From: an uncultured Pantoea sp.
GTDB taxonomy: Bacteria; Pseudomonadota; Gammaproteobacteria; Enterobacterales; Enterobacteriaceae
Assembly: GCA_913778495.1 (NCBI GenBank)
Contig: CAJYVD010000022.1
Location: 124,001 to 188,000, forward strand
Direction: 5' to 3'
DNA length: 64,000 nucleotides
This document shows, piece after piece, positions 1 through 9,595 of this stretch. The notes under the pieces were generated by a model. That model saw only the letters and a program-made list of their open reading frames with translations, did not search any database and was not told where the DNA came from. Both the position numbers and the translations under genes were made by a program. Numbering within the stretch: the first letter of the stretch is position 1; each line of letters starts with the position of its first letter.

Positions 1-958
1 AAACCTTGGTCACTGTCATTACGCCAATGTTCTCAGCGTAAGTGGTCACGCCGCTCCCCCCCATGGCGCCGGACAGCATGGTTGCCAGACCATCACCCAC
101 AAAGGCGCGCCCCATCCACGGATCCAGGTTGCGCCCGGTCATTCCGGCAACCGCTTTAAGGTGCCCCAAATTCTCCGCCACCAAAATAATGGCCACCGGG
201 GCGATCAGCACAATGGCCTGCATATTAAACACGGGAGCGGTGGTGTGGGGCAGGCCAAACCAGGCAGCGTTGTTTAACGCGCTGAAATCTACCGGCTTAC
301 CGAATCCCAGCCCGTTGGTCAGCAGCGCGTACAGGGCCCACGCCACGATCAACCCGATGAGGATCAGCAGGCGCTGCGCCATACCACGGGTAAACACCGC
401 CACCAAGCCGATACACAGCACGGTCATTACCGCCATCCAGCTATCGAACATTGACGCGGAGACGCTGTGTACCGCAATCGGCGCCAGATTCAGGCCGATC
501 GCCATCACCACCGCGCCGGTGACCACCGGCGGCATCAGGCGTTCAATCCAGCCAGTGCCCACCTTCATCACCACAAAGCCAATCAGCGTGTAGAGCGCGC
601 CGCAGGCGATGACGCCGCCCAAGGCAAGCGACAGATTGGTATTCAGCCCTTGTCCATTGAAGCCGGTTACGGCGATCACGACGCCGACAAAGGCGGCGCT
701 GGAACCCAAATAGCTGGGGACGCGGCCGCCCGTGATGAAAAAGAACAGCAGCGTACCGATCCCTGAAACCAAAATCGCCAGGTTCGGGTCCAGCCCCATC
801 AGCAGCGGCATCAGCACCGTTGCGCCAAACATAGCCACTGCGTGCTGCAAGCCCAGAACCAGCGTCTGCCCGAGGGGCAGCGTTTCGTCTGGGGCAATCA
901 GCCCATTTTCCGTCATAGCCGACTTTTTTTGCCAGCGGGGAAACCAGGAACTCGCCAT
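1..958 (-). CDS. rutG: Uracil permease RutG (partial, C-terminus beyond window)
   Basis: Inner-membrane nucleobase transporter of the NCS2 (xanthine/uracil permease) family that imports uracil for the Rut pathway. The reading frame starts at an ATG at 956–958, preceded by GGAGA, and runs open to the window edge, giving about 319 residues of mostly hydrophobic sequence. Visible family features are the early LGLQHAVAMFGATV segment, the GGRVPSYLGSSAAF segment and the late AENLGHLKAVAGMTGR stretch, which holds the NCS2 substrate-site glutamate. It is the last gene of the rut operon, 51 bp after rutF. The C-terminal part lies outside the window, so its completeness cannot be judged. Confidence 0.93.
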   Translation of the reverse strand, partial: MASSWFPRWQKKSAMTENGLIAPDETLPLGQTLVLGLQHAVAMFGATVLMPLLMGLDPNLAILVSGIGTLLFFFITGGRVPSYLGSSAAFVGVVIAVTGFNGQGLNTNLSLALGGVIACGALYTLIGFVVMKVGTGWIERLMPPVVTGAVVMAIGLNLAPIAVHSVSASMFDSWMAVMTVLCIGLVAVFTRGMAQRLLILIGLIVAWALYALLTNGLGFGKPVDFSALNNAAWFGLPHTTAPVFNMQAIVLIAPVAIILVAENLGHLKAVAGMTGRNLDPWMGRAFVGDGLATMLSGAMGGSGVTTYAENIGVMTVTKV

Positions 959-1009
959 TGTCTTCTCCAGAATATGAGTGGAACTGAACCGGAACCGCAG
1001 CGTGGCGCC

Positions 1010-1531
1010 TTAGCGGGCGTCCTGCCGTGAAAACGTATGATAACCGCGGTCAAACCACGCCAGTCCCTGCGCGCGTTCACTGCGCGCCAGGGCCAGCACT
1101 TCGCACACCAGAATGTCGTGCGTGCCGACGCTCAGCGTTTGGGTGATTTGACAGTCAAACGAGACCAGCGCCCCCTCCAGCAGCGGCGAACCACTCGCCA
1201 GCGTCTGCCAGCGCGCGGCGGCAAAACGGTCGTGCATGCTGGTTTTACCGCCAAACAGCGTCGAGAGATCCGCACCGTCGGCGCTCAATGTATTAACGCA
1301 GAGATAGCCGTTGTCGCGAAACACCGGCCATACCGATGCCGAGCGATTCAGGCACACCAGCAGCGTGGGAGGGGCATCGGTGACGCTACATACGGCAGAG
1401 GCGGTAAAACCGGCGCGGCCTGCCGGGCCGTCGGTGGTGATAATGTTCACCGCGGCGCCAAGGCGCGACATGGCATCGCGAAAGGCCTCGCGCTCAACGT
1501 GGGGAAAAACAGGCAGTTCATGAAGGCTCAT
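1010..1531 (-). CDS. rutF: FMN reductase RutF
   Basis: NADH-dependent flavin reductase that supplies reduced FMN to the RutA monooxygenase. The 173-residue protein has the flavin-reductase-like split-barrel pattern: [17 protein letters not shown] near the N-terminus, then [22 protein letters not shown] for FMN binding and a GTHDIL segment. The ATG at 1531 has an upstream AGGAA. It lies between rutD and rutG. In E. coli rutE sits between rutD and rutF; here only 15 bp separate rutD from rutF. Confidence 0.95.
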   Translation of the reverse strand: MSLHELPVFPHVEREAFRDAMSRLGAAVNIITTDGPAGRAGFTASAVCSVTDAPPTLLVCLNRSASVWPVFRDNGYLCVNTLSADGADLSTLFGGKTSMHDRFAAARWQTLASGSPLLEGALVSFDCQITQTLSVGTHDILVCEVLALARSERAQGLAWFDRGYHTFSRQDAR

Positions 1532-1546
1532 AAAGGCATTCCTGTA

Positions 1547-2347
1547 TTAGCTGACGGTTGCAGGGATGGACGCGGTCTGTTTCAACCAGCGCAGCAGCAG
1601 ATCGTTCAGGTGGTCGGCGTCGGTCACGCTCATTGCATGTCCGCCCCAGGGCATTTCAATCAGGTGTCCGTGCGGCAACGCCGCCGCCAGTCGCACGGAG
1701 CATGAGTAGGGCACCAGCAGGTCATCGCGGCTGGCGATCGCCAGAATGGGCTGGCGGATATGTGCTGCTTGCTGACTAAAGTCACACGCCATCAGCGCGT
1801 GCAGACGGCGCAGCAAATTGTGCTGACCCTGAAAATGCGCGATATGCTGCGCGTCTTCTTCGGCCATGCGTGTTTCATGCTGCGCCAGCCATTCGGCGGG
1901 ATAGAGAAACAGCGGTTGCGCACGGACAAACGCCTCGACGCCCGCGTGCCGCAGCAAGTCTTGCCGCACCTCAAAGCAACGTCGGGTATGCGCATTGAGC
2001 GACAGCCACCCGTTTATCACCACCACGCGACCTACGCGAGCGGGAAAATCAAGGGCCAACTGCAAGCCTATGAGCCCCCCTAGCGCGTGGCCGATGATGT
2101 CGTAACGCGTTATGCCGCGCTGTGCCAGCGCCGCCGCCAGCTCTGCGGCCATGTCGGCCATGCTGTATGCGTCAGGCAGCGTAGCCGCGCTGCGTCCTGT
2201 GCCGCGCTGGTCATACGTCACCACGCGATAGTGTGGCAGCAGGGCGCTGAGCTGAGGTTGCCAGAAACTCGCGACGCCCCCCAGTCCGGACGCCAGCACC
2301 AGCGTAGGCGCATCGGCATCGGTAAGACCATGAATCTCAAGATGCAT
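1547..2347 (-). CDS. rutD: Putative aminoacrylate hydrolase RutD
   Basis: Alpha/beta-hydrolase-fold protein of 266 residues thought to speed conversion of 3-aminoacrylate to malonic semialdehyde. The nucleophile-elbow position reads GHALGG, so the usual serine of GxSxG is alanine; E. coli RutD has the same substitution, so this is family-typical rather than a defect. The catalytic-type histidine is near the C-terminus (GGHAMS). Its ATG overlaps the rutC stop codon (TAATG-type junction), indicating translational coupling inside the rut operon. Confidence 0.93.
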   Translation of the reverse strand: MHLEIHGLTDADAPTLVLASGLGGVASFWQPQLSALLPHYRVVTYDQRGTGRSAATLPDAYSMADMAAELAAALAQRGITRYDIIGHALGGLIGLQLALDFPARVGRVVVINGWLSLNAHTRRCFEVRQDLLRHAGVEAFVRAQPLFLYPAEWLAQHETRMAEEDAQHIAHFQGQHNLLRRLHALMACDFSQQAAHIRQPILAIASRDDLLVPYSCSVRLAAALPHGHLIEMPWGGHAMSVTDADHLNDLLLRWLKQTASIPATVS

Positions 2348-2742
2348 TACGCCTCCTGGCGGCCGATGTGGGCAATGCTCGCAATCTCAATGAGCGCGTC
2401 AGGTTTCACCAGGCCGCACTGGATGCAGTAGCGTGCAGGCTTGTCGCCGGGGAAATACTCGGCGTAGACCTGATTGACCGCCGCATAGTTTTGCCAGTCG
2501 GTGATAAAGATGGAATTGAAGGTGACATCGCTCATCTTACCGCCTGCCGTTTCAATCACCTGTTTAATGGTCTCCAGTACGTGACGGGTTTGCGCCGCCG
2601 CATCGCCGGGATGCACCACGTTGTTATGGGTATCGAAGGGCAGCGTACCTGAAACATACACTACGCCGTCGGCCAGCGTACCGGGCACAAAGGGGGCGAT
2701 AGGGGTGCCGCTTCCTGCGGGAATAATGACGCTTTTAGGCAT
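2347..2742 (-). CDS. rutC: 3-aminoacrylate deaminase RutC (RidA/YjgF family)
   Basis: RidA-family protein of 131 residues acting on 3-aminoacrylate from the RutB step. Recognisable are the N-terminal [25 protein letters not shown] strand region, shown here in parts, and the C-terminal [20 protein letters not shown] block, whose arginine and terminal Glu are the substrate-binding residues of the family. It is about 40 bp downstream of rutB and overlaps rutD by its stop codon. Confidence 0.95.
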   Translation of the reverse strand: MPKSVIIPAGSGTPIAPFVPGTLADGVVYVSGTLPFDTHNNVVHPGDAAAQTRHVLETIKQVIETAGGKMSDVTFNSIFITDWQNYAAVNQVYAEYFPGDKPARYCIQCGLVKPDALIEIASIAHIGRQEA

Positions 2743-2785
2743 GACTCGTTTCCTGTTTAAAATGAAAGGGCGTGAACCTTACGCA

Positions 2786-3496
2786 TCAGGCCTGAAGCGC
2801 TTCACAGAAGGTCTCTGTGTCACTGACCCAGCCAAAGAAAGTTTCGATGTTAAAGAGCGCGGCCTGCTGCGCGAAGGGCGGGCCAGCTTGATGCGTGGCA
2901 TCGGCGAGCACGACCCCAAAGTATTCAAGGAAGAAACCGTCACGCAGAGTCGATTCCACGCACACGTTGGTGGCGATCCCGGTAAACACCAGATGGCGAA
3001 TGCCGCGGCTGCGTAACAGGCTGTCGAGCGGCGTATTGAAGAAGCCACTGTATCGCGGTTTCGGCAGGACAATGTCGCCCGCCTGCGGCACCAGCTCGTC
3101 GACCAGGGCATAATCCCAGCTGCCTTTCGCCAGCAGGGTTCCCTGTAACTCTGGACGCTTGCGCATGGTTTTCAGCGCGTTGGATTTGTGAAAGTTGGGG
3201 GAACCGGCGTCGCCAGCCTCGACATACTCCGCATCCCAACCATTCTGGAACCAGATAATCTGTATGCCCGCGCGACGCGCGGCGGTCACCGCCTTATGGA
3301 TATTGGCGATAACGGGTTTAGTGGTCGAGACATCAAAGCCAGCCAGATCGAGATAGCCGCCTTCGGTGGCATAGGCGTTCTGCATGTCCACCACGATCAG
3401 CGCGCTTTGTGTCGGCGGCAGCGCGATCGCTTCCGGACGTGCGGGCAATTCGACGGTGGCAATATCAGGCATATGGGCGCATACAACAGTAGACAT
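2786..3496 (-). CDS. rutB: Ureidoacrylate amidohydrolase RutB
   Basis: Cysteine hydrolase of the isochorismatase-like family that cleaves the ureidoacrylate peracid made by RutA. The 236-residue protein shows [10 protein letters not shown] with the catalytic Asp, and [12 protein letters not shown] with the nucleophilic Cys. The start chosen is the ATG at 3494–3496, which shares one base with the rutA stop (TAATG) and has a strong AGGAGG nearby. A longer reading frame upstream lies inside rutA and is not needed. Confidence 0.95.
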   Translation of the reverse strand: MSTVVCAHMPDIATVELPARPEAIALPPTQSALIVVDMQNAYATEGGYLDLAGFDVSTTKPVIANIHKAVTAARRAGIQIIWFQNGWDAEYVEAGDAGSPNFHKSNALKTMRKRPELQGTLLAKGSWDYALVDELVPQAGDIVLPKPRYSGFFNTPLDSLLRSRGIRHLVFTGIATNVCVESTLRDGFFLEYFGVVLADATHQAGPPFAQQAALFNIETFFGWVSDTETFCEALQA

Positions 3497-4587
3497 TATG
3501 CGACCTCCTGCTGTGCGATCATCACCTCGCGGCGGCACGCCATGAGCGGCTGAATACGCTCGCCAAAATCTTCAATACCCTGTAGGAAGTCATCAAAGGT
3601 CAAGAGCACACCTGCGGTGCCTTCAACCTGTGCCACGTCATCCAGCATGCGGGCGACATTGGCATAAGAGCCTACCAGCGTGCCCATATTGATATTCACC
3701 GCCGACGTCGGATCGGCCATCTGGCGCACATTGGTGTCGCTGCCGGATTTGGTGTCCTGTTGGCTTTGCGTGGTCAGCCACGCGAGTGCGTCATGATCGG
3801 CGCCTGCTTTATAGTGTTCCCATTTTTGCCGTGCGGCCTCATCGCTCTCCGCAGCGATAATCATAAACAGGACGTAGGAACCGACATCGCGTCCGGCCTG
3901 ATCTGCGGCCTGCTTCATACGGGCGGCGGTTGGCGCGAAGGCGCCGGGCGTGTTCACCCCTTTGCCAAAGCAGAAATTGAAGTCGGCGTGCTGCGCCGAG
4001 AATGCCATGCCCGCGTCGCTTTGCCCGGCGCAGATCACTTTCATTGGCTTCTGAGGCTGCGGGCTGACGCGGCAGTCGTTCATGGTGAAAAACTCGCCTT
4101 TAAAGTCACTCTTGCCGCTGCCCCAGAGATCGCGCAGCACGGTGACATACTCCGTGAGATAGTCATAGCGGCGCGAGAAGTAGTCATCGCCCGGCCACAG
4201 ACCCATTTGCTCATATTCAGGCTTCTGCCAGCCTGTCACCAGGTTGACCCCGAAACGGCCGTTGGATATGGAGTCGATAGTGGACGCCATGCGCGCCACG
4301 ATAGCCGGCGGCAACGTCAGGGTGGCCGCAGTGGCGTAGATCTCAATGCGTGAGGTCACCGCCGCCAGGCCCGCCATCAGCGTGAAAGACTCCAGATTGT
4401 GATCCCAAAATTCGGTTTTACCGCCGAAGCCGCGCAGTTTGATCATTGAAAGCGCAAAATCGAAATGGTAGTGCTCGGCCTTCATTACAATGGCTTTGTT
4501 CAGTTCAAAAGTAGGCTTGTACTGCGGCGCATGCGTCGAGATCAGCCAGCCGTTATTACCAATAGGAACAAATACGCCAATTTTCAT
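3496..4587 (-). CDS. rutA: Pyrimidine monooxygenase RutA
   Basis: FMNH2-dependent luciferase-like monooxygenase that opens the uracil ring, the first step of the Rut pathway. The 363-residue protein has [14 protein letters not shown] at its start, [11 protein letters not shown] in the flavin region and a long near-identical match to E. coli RutA from memory. The reading frame is open further upstream to 4680, but the ATG at 4587 has a GAGG ribosome site, matches the family start, and the longer version would begin inside a sigma-54 promoter. It is the first gene of rutABCDFG. Confidence 0.96.
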   Translation of the reverse strand: MKIGVFVPIGNNGWLISTHAPQYKPTFELNKAIVMKAEHYHFDFALSMIKLRGFGGKTEFWDHNLESFTLMAGLAAVTSRIEIYATAATLTLPPAIVARMASTIDSISNGRFGVNLVTGWQKPEYEQMGLWPGDDYFSRRYDYLTEYVTVLRDLWGSGKSDFKGEFFTMNDCRVSPQPQKPMKVICAGQSDAGMAFSAQHADFNFCFGKGVNTPGAFAPTAARMKQAADQAGRDVGSYVLFMIIAAESDEAARQKWEHYKAGADHDALAWLTTQSQQDTKSGSDTNVRQMADPTSAVNINMGTLVGSYANVARMLDDVAQVEGTAGVLLTFDDFLQGIEDFGERIQPLMACRREVMIAQQEVA

Positions 4588-4663
4588 GGGAAACCTCGCA
4601 GCAGTGAATGGACTCGGGATTCGTGCGGCGCTGCAAGCGATGAGCGTCGCGCAAAATGAAAAT

Positions 4664-4679
4664 TGCAAAGCCTGTGCCA
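4664..4679 (-). promoter_or_regulatory. Sigma-54 promoter of the rut operon
   Basis: On the minus strand the sequence reads TGGCACAGGCTTTGCA, a full match to the sigma-54 -24/-12 consensus TGGCACR-N4-TTGCW. It lies about 75 bp upstream of the rutA ATG. In E. coli the rut operon is activated by NtrC under nitrogen limitation, so a sigma-54 promoter is expected. I did not find a convincing NtrC palindrome by eye. Confidence 0.9.
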
Positions 4680-4751
4680 TGTTTTAAAAAGTATTTTAAT
4701 ACAACAAGTTAAAAAGTTAGTGTGGATAAAACTGGAGCAGTGGGTCTGATT

Positions 4752-4767
4752 TGGACCGTTTGGTCAA
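4752..4767. promoter_or_regulatory. RutR operator
   Basis: TGGACCGTTTGGTCAA matches the RutR palindrome TTGACCA-NN-TGGTCAA at 12 of 14 specified positions. It lies between the divergent rutA promoter and rutR. A further right half-site, TTTGGTCAA, occurs at about 4794–4802. RutR is expected to release this site on binding uracil or thymine. Confidence 0.8.
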
Positions 4768-4881
4768 AATTCGCTGCACGATTTCCATGCGCATTTGGTC
4801 AAAAAAGGTGCAGGGGCGGGTATTAGGCAGCGTGAGCGGCCTTTGCTATGATGCGGAACCCTGCATGGATGAGGTAACAGA

Positions 4882-5517
4882 GTGAAAAGCGATGATGTAA
4901 AGCCGGGACGACGCTCGCGGGCCGTCGCGGCAAAGCGAGCGGCTATCCTCGAAGCGGCATTGGCCTTCTTCTCACAGTACGGCATCCACGGCACCAGTCT
5001 TGATAAAGTGGCGGAACGTGCCGATGTCTCAAAGACCAACCTGCTTTATTACTATCCCTCGAAAGAAGTGCTCTACGTGGCGGTGTTAAAAGAGATCCTC
5101 GACGTGTGGCTCGCGCCGCTGCGCGCGCTGTGCCATGACCAGGACCCGCTTGACGCTATCCGCAAATACATTCGCCTTAAGCTGGAGGTCTCGCGGGATC
5201 ATCCGCAGGCGTCACGTCTATTCTGTTTGGAGATGCTACAGGGCGCGCCGCTACTGCGCGGCGAGCTGGCAGGCGATCTTAAAGCGCTGGTGGATGAGAA
5301 AGCGGCAATCGTAGAGCAGTGGATAGCAGAAGGGCGTTTGGCCGGCGTACAGCCGCAGCACCTTTTCTTTCTGCTCTGGGCAACAACGCAGCACTACGCG
5401 GATTTTGCGTCGCAGGTTGAGGCGATTACCGGGCAAACGCTCAATGATGCGGCGTTTTTTGAACAAACGCTGGAAAATGTTCAACGCATGATTATCGAAG
5501 GGATTCGCGTTCGCTGA
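4882..5517 (+). CDS. rutR: TetR-family regulator RutR
   Basis: Master pyrimidine-sensing repressor, divergent from rutA. The 211-residue protein has the TetR helix-turn-helix in the first 60 residues (AILEAALAFFSQYGIHGTSLDKVAERADVSKTNLLYYY, read in parts) and a ligand domain with the conserved YPSKEVLYVAVL and LFCLEMLQGAPLL segments. It starts at a GTG-AAA after AGGTAACAGA. It is likely to control the neighbouring rut operon through the operator at 4752–4767. Confidence 0.95.
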   Translation: MKSDDVKPGRRSRAVAAKRAAILEAALAFFSQYGIHGTSLDKVAERADVSKTNLLYYYPSKEVLYVAVLKEILDVWLAPLRALCHDQDPLDAIRKYIRLKLEVSRDHPQASRLFCLEMLQGAPLLRGELAGDLKALVDEKAAIVEQWIAEGRLAGVQPQHLFFLLWATTQHYADFASQVEAITGQTLNDAAFFEQTLENVQRMIIEGIRVR

Positions 5518-5541
5518 TCCCCCCACGCAGCAGGAGTGTGC

Positions 5542-6507
5542 ATGGATTCACTATCGCAGCTAACGCTTGGCGCGGCAGTCACGGTCGCGGTGATGGGTAA
5601 ACGGGCGCCGCTATGGCAAGCGGCACTGGTCGGCGCGGTGGCGGGCACGCTGCCCGATCTGGATGTCTTAATCGATCACGGTGACGCCGTGCGCAACATG
5701 ACGTTGCACCGCACCGAAAGCCATGCGCTGCTGCTATTAACACTTTTTGCTCCACTGCTTGGCTGGCTGGTTGCGAGGCTAACCCAAAGCAGGCCGCACT
5801 GGCGCGCCTGGTGCCTGGCGATATGGCTGGCGCTGGTGACCCATCCGCTACTCGACCTCACTACGGTGTATGGTACGCAACTGGGCTTGCCGCTGACGGA
5901 CTATCCTTGGGCAATAGGCAGCATGTACATCGTGGATCCGCTGTATACCTTGCCGCTGCTGATGGCGCTGGGCATAACTCTGTGGCGTAAACAGCTTCGC
6001 TGGAATCAATGTGGTTTAGTGGTGAGCACGCTTTACCTTGCATGGAGTATGGTGATTCAAAGCGTGGCGACGCATCAAATCAAGCAAGAGCTTGCGCGTC
6101 AGTCGCTGCCTTTTCAACAGCTCTTGGTCACGCCAACGGCCTTTAACACCCTGGTTTGGCGCACGGTAGTCGTGACGCCAGATCGCTATGGTGAAGCGTA
6201 CTGGTCCCTACTTTCCCCCAACCGACCACTTACGGTGCAATGGCATCCGCGCAACCCACAGCTTTTTACGCCGTTTAAGGGCCACTGGCACGCAGAGCGT
6301 GTCGCCTGGTTTAGCCATGGGTTTTATGCACTGCGTGAACAAGATGGTCAGACGCTTATCGCCGATTTGCGCATGGGCGAAGCGCCCAACTACAGCTTTA
6401 CGTTCAATCTCGGATCGCCAGACGCCCCCGCGCAGGCGCCTGAACGCGCGCCTGCGCTTCGTCCTTCACTGGTGCAAGCGTGGCACAAGCTGCGCGAGCG
6501 GTTATAA
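5542..6507 (+). CDS. Metal-dependent hydrolase-type membrane protein (DUF457/YdjM-like)
   Basis: Predicted inner-membrane protein of 321 residues in the LexA-regulated YdjM/DUF457 superfamily. The N-terminus carries the family pattern MDSLSQLTLGAAV, GTLPDLDVLIDH and HRTESHALLLL, with conserved Asp and His residues suggestive of metal binding, followed by several hydrophobic helices (about residues 60–170). The C-terminal third is soluble-looking. The ATG at 5542 has GGAG 6–7 bp upstream and is preferred to a GTG two codons earlier. It is 24 bp after rutR and may be co-transcribed with it. The exact substrate is unknown. Confidence 0.8.
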   Translation: MDSLSQLTLGAAVTVAVMGKRAPLWQAALVGAVAGTLPDLDVLIDHGDAVRNMTLHRTESHALLLLTLFAPLLGWLVARLTQSRPHWRAWCLAIWLALVTHPLLDLTTVYGTQLGLPLTDYPWAIGSMYIVDPLYTLPLLMALGITLWRKQLRWNQCGLVVSTLYLAWSMVIQSVATHQIKQELARQSLPFQQLLVTPTAFNTLVWRTVVVTPDRYGEAYWSLLSPNRPLTVQWHPRNPQLFTPFKGHWHAERVAWFSHGFYALREQDGQTLIADLRMGEAPNYSFTFNLGSPDAPAQAPERAPALRPSLVQAWHKLRERL

Positions 6508-6510
6508 AAA

Positions 6511-6538
6511 AAGCCCCGACCGTTCGGGGCTTTTTTTT
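6511..6538. terminator. Bidirectional rho-independent terminator
   Basis: AAGCCCCGA-CCGT-TCGGGGCTT hairpin flanked by a run of A on the left and T on the right. It lies between the convergent hydrolase-type gene and cycA and can serve both. Confidence 0.93.
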
Positions 6539-7937
6539 AGCGAGCCAACGTCTTGCGACGGCGTAACCACCAGCCAACGGTTAGCAGGACAAACCACAGC
6601 GGGGTCACCATCAGCGCCTGTCGGGTATCGTCCTGCAGCGTCAGCAGCACCAGGACAAACGCAAAGAATGCCATGCACGCCCAGCACATAAACTTGCCCA
6701 GCGGCATCTTAAAGGTTGAGGCCGCGTGGCGATCGGGATGCTGCTTGCGATAGGCCAAATAGCTGCACAAGATGATGGTCCAGACAAACATAAACAGGAT
6801 GGCGGAAACGGTGGTGACCAATGTAAAGACCGTCATCACATCGGGAATGAGATAAATTAACGCGACGCCACCCAGTAAACACAGGCAAGAGAAGAACAGG
6901 CCGGTGGTGGGCACGGCACGCGCGGAAAGGCGGCCAAAAGCCTTATGCGCTACGCCCTGTTGCGCCAAACCGTACAGCATGCGGCTGGTGGAAAAGATGC
7001 CGCTGTTGGCAGAAGAGGCGGCTGAAGTCAGTACGACGAAGTTCACAATACTGGCCGCCGCGGGCAGGCCAATCAGCACAAACATTTCCACAAACGGGCT
7101 GCGATTTGGCATGACCTGATTCCACGGCGTTACCGCCATGATGACCAGCAGCGCCAGCACGTAAAACATGATAATGCGGACCGGAATCGCGTTGATGGCG
7201 CGGGGCAGTACCTTATGCGGATCTTTGGTTTCTGCTGCGGCAGTGCCGACTAACTCAATACCGACAAAGGCAAACACGGCAATCTGGAAGCCCGCAAAAA
7301 AGCCGCTCAGGCCTTTTGGAAACATGCCGCCGTGATCCCAAATATTGCTTAACGCCGCGCGACTGCCCTCGGGAGAAGGATAGTGCATTGCCACCAGCAC
7401 AATGCCAGTGACGATCAGTGCAACAATCGCCACGATTTTGATGATGGCGAACCAAAATTCCATCTCACCAAACAGCTTCACCGTGGCGACGTTCAGCGTC
7501 AGAAAAACGCAGATACACAGCAGAGCGCTCATCCAGATAGAAAAATCAGGGAACCAAAGCTGGAAGTAGGCGCTTATCGCCACCACGTCGGCGATACCGG
7601 TTACCACCCAGCAAAACCAGTAGGTCCAGCCGGTGAAATAGCCTGCCCAGGGGCCGAGCAAGTCAGCGGCAAAATCGCTGAAAGATTTGTATTCGAGGTT
7701 AGACAGCAGCAACTCGCCCATGGCGCGCATCACGAAAAACAGCATAAAGCCGATGATCATGTACACAAAGATAATAGACGGGCCGGCCAGGCTGATGGTC
7801 TTGCCCGAGCCCATAAAAAGCCCGGTACCGATGGCACCACCAATAGCAATGAGCTGAATATGGCGATTGTGAAGCGTACGCCGCAGGGTTTCCGGCTCCT
7901 GCGTCGTTTTAAGGTCGGTTTTTGTTTGATCAACCAT
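6537..7937 (-). CDS. cycA: D-serine/D-alanine/glycine:proton symporter CycA
   Basis: Amino-acid permease of the APC family, 466 residues with about 12 hydrophobic segments. The first conserved block, RHIQLIAIGGAIGTGLF, and the blocks SLAGPSIIFVYMI, FWFAIIKIVAIVAL and VVLTSAASSANSG closely match E. coli CycA, which imports D-Ser, D-Ala and Gly. It is transcribed alone, convergent with the preceding membrane protein and sharing its terminator. A related APC permease with other substrates is possible but less likely, because the first 100 residues are nearly identical to CycA. Confidence 0.92.
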   Translation of the reverse strand: MVDQTKTDLKTTQEPETLRRTLHNRHIQLIAIGGAIGTGLFMGSGKTISLAGPSIIFVYMIIGFMLFFVMRAMGELLLSNLEYKSFSDFAADLLGPWAGYFTGWTYWFCWVVTGIADVVAISAYFQLWFPDFSIWMSALLCICVFLTLNVATVKLFGEMEFWFAIIKIVAIVALIVTGIVLVAMHYPSPEGSRAALSNIWDHGGMFPKGLSGFFAGFQIAVFAFVGIELVGTAAAETKDPHKVLPRAINAIPVRIIMFYVLALLVIMAVTPWNQVMPNRSPFVEMFVLIGLPAAASIVNFVVLTSAASSANSGIFSTSRMLYGLAQQGVAHKAFGRLSARAVPTTGLFFSCLCLLGGVALIYLIPDVMTVFTLVTTVSAILFMFVWTIILCSYLAYRKQHPDRHAASTFKMPLGKFMCWACMAFFAFVLVLLTLQDDTRQALMVTPLWFVLLTVGWWLRRRKTLAR

Positions 7938-8221
7938 AAATATTGTTCCTGTCTTGATGTTGTGTCAGCTCTGCTGGCTGTTTAATAGAAGAGTGTGCCG
8001 TCGGGTGAGGCGAGGGGCATAAGATAGAGGAAAGAAGCGCGGGTTTGGTAATGGTTTTTAAACAATTGAGAGCTTTTTCACTTTTTAAGGCGTTATCCAT
8101 GTTCATCGCCTGCGCAAATGTCACGTATTGCGTAAACCTTCGTCAATTCTAGCGTTTTTTCCTTGCGGGTTATCAGCGGCGCCTAAACTGAGTAGAGTTT
8201 TCATGAAATCAGTGAGGATAC

Positions 8222-8920
8222 GTGCGCGCATTCATCGCAATTGCCGGGTTGGCGCTATTGGGCTGGTGGGGATTTCCCTGGATCAAAGCGCATCTTCCGC
8301 CGCAGTGGAATCCGTTTATCCCCCTTAACGTCAGCGATCCGCCGGGATGGATGACCCGCTATAAATTGGCGCGTTTGACAGGCGATCCTGCAGCCTGTCT
8401 GAGCGTGTTACAGCAAGCTCGCGATCAGGGGCGGGTGCAATTCCGCCAAGCTCCAGCGATCAACGGCGCCTGCTCGGTGCCGCAGCCGGTGCGCATCACT
8501 GGGTTTGGTGAGGTGAAATTAAGCAGCAGCTTTCTCGCGACGTGTCCTATGGCCGTAACCAGCGCGATGTTCGTCGCGCACAGCCGCGAAGCATTGCAGC
8601 GGGCAGGGATTGAAAGTCCGCTTCGGCGCATCACTCACGTAGGGAGCTATGCTTGCCGCAACATTTATCATCGTCAACAAGGGCGGTTGAGTGAACACGC
8701 CTCTGCCGAAGCGTGGGACGTGACCAGCTTTACGCTGGCGAATGGCCAAACTTTACGCGTGGGGCAAAACTGGCAGCAGCCCGCGCGAGCAGCGGCGGGC
8801 CTGCACGCGCTATGGCGCAATGGCTGTGCCACTTTTGGCAATGCGCTAGGTCCAGACTATAATGCCGCCCATGCCAGTCATTTTCACTTTGGTATGCGCG
8901 GCGCAGGGTATTGTCGTTAA
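8222..8920 (+). CDS. Extensin-like family protein
   Basis: Envelope-type protein of 232 residues with an N-terminal hydrophobic anchor or signal (residues 2–22, AFIAIAGLALLGWWGFPWI) and a C-terminal extensin-like domain. The domain pattern is visible as CSVPQPVRI, SYACRNIYHRQQGRLSEHASAEAWDV and a late SHFHFGMRGAGYC; conserved Cys, His and Asp residues resemble the peptidase-like metal site of the family. It begins with GTG at 8222, with GAGGATAC upstream. No bacterial function is established for the family. Confidence 0.82.
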   Translation: MRAFIAIAGLALLGWWGFPWIKAHLPPQWNPFIPLNVSDPPGWMTRYKLARLTGDPAACLSVLQQARDQGRVQFRQAPAINGACSVPQPVRITGFGEVKLSSSFLATCPMAVTSAMFVAHSREALQRAGIESPLRRITHVGSYACRNIYHRQQGRLSEHASAEAWDVTSFTLANGQTLRVGQNWQQPARAAAGLHALWRNGCATFGNALGPDYNAAHASHFHFGMRGAGYCR

Positions 8921-9595
8921 TTAAATGGCGACGCGAAGGCCGCGTTTTATCAGGAAATGATTAGCAGGCCAGCAGAAAATAAAACCAATCATCAGGGCTA
9001 ATTGCAGCATAAACCAAAACGTAACTTGCATCGGATTGAGTTGGTGATTAAGAACAAACTTTAGCGCTAATGCCATAAAGATGAAAATTCCTGATTGATA
9101 AATCAACAACGGAAACGCTTCCGTTTTGAATGCTAATAATAGTCTTGCCCAAAATGAAATTTCCTCATCCTGACGGAGGGCGAGATATTGGAAAATTAAT
9201 CCGACCAAAAGAGAGGTGACCACAAAAATAGTTTCTTGCACCCAATAAGCAGGATTAAACACGTACAAATTCAGTAGGGTGATTATCGGGATGGTCATCA
9301 TACCGCCAAATATACATGCCGCCGCAGAAAGTGAAGTTGAAATAAACAGAGGGTGCCAGCGAGTTTTGGCATACTTTTTTTGCGCAATGAACATAGTCAG
9401 TTTCGTCTGATGCGACGGTACCCGACCCAGATACCACCACGCTAACCAACCTACGAACGGTAAATAAAGTCCGGTTAAAGGCCAGATGAGGTTCATTATC
9501 GCGATGGGTTGGCGATGGTGAAAAAGGTCCTTGGAGATCATCAATGCTGTGCACGCACCCACTGCGAGAAAAGGTAATGCCCACTGGTTTAACAT
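8921..9595 (-). CDS. DUF4396-type integral membrane protein
   Basis: Polytopic membrane protein of 224 residues with about six hydrophobic segments. It resembles DUF4396 proteins in ending with a GFIFCWPANHFLIKRGLR segment after a long MLQLALMIG helix and in the LTGLYLPFVGWLAWWYLGR segment. The ATG at 9595 has GGGGTG 8–9 bp upstream; the frame stays open upstream to 9730, adding 45 residues, so a longer form is possible. It starts immediately after the convergent extensin-like gene. No function is known. Confidence 0.68.
   Translation of the reverse strand: MLNQWALPFLAVGACTALMISKDLFHHRQPIAIMNLIWPLTGLYLPFVGWLAWWYLGRVPSHQTKLTMFIAQKKYAKTRWHPLFISTSLSAAACIFGGMMTIPIITLLNLYVFNPAYWVQETIFVVTSLLVGLIFQYLALRQDEEISFWARLLLAFKTEAFPLLIYQSGIFIFMALALKFVLNHQLNPMQVTFWFMLQLALMIGFIFCWPANHFLIKRGLRVAI

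Noticed and set aside
1037-1705. 222-codon plus-strand frame
   Set aside because: Antisense to rutF and rutD; long open antisense frames are common in GC-rich coding sequence.
4664-4680. ATG at 4680 as the rutA start
   Set aside because: It would start inside the sigma-54 promoter and adds residues unlike the family; ATG 4587 has a ribosome site and the family start.
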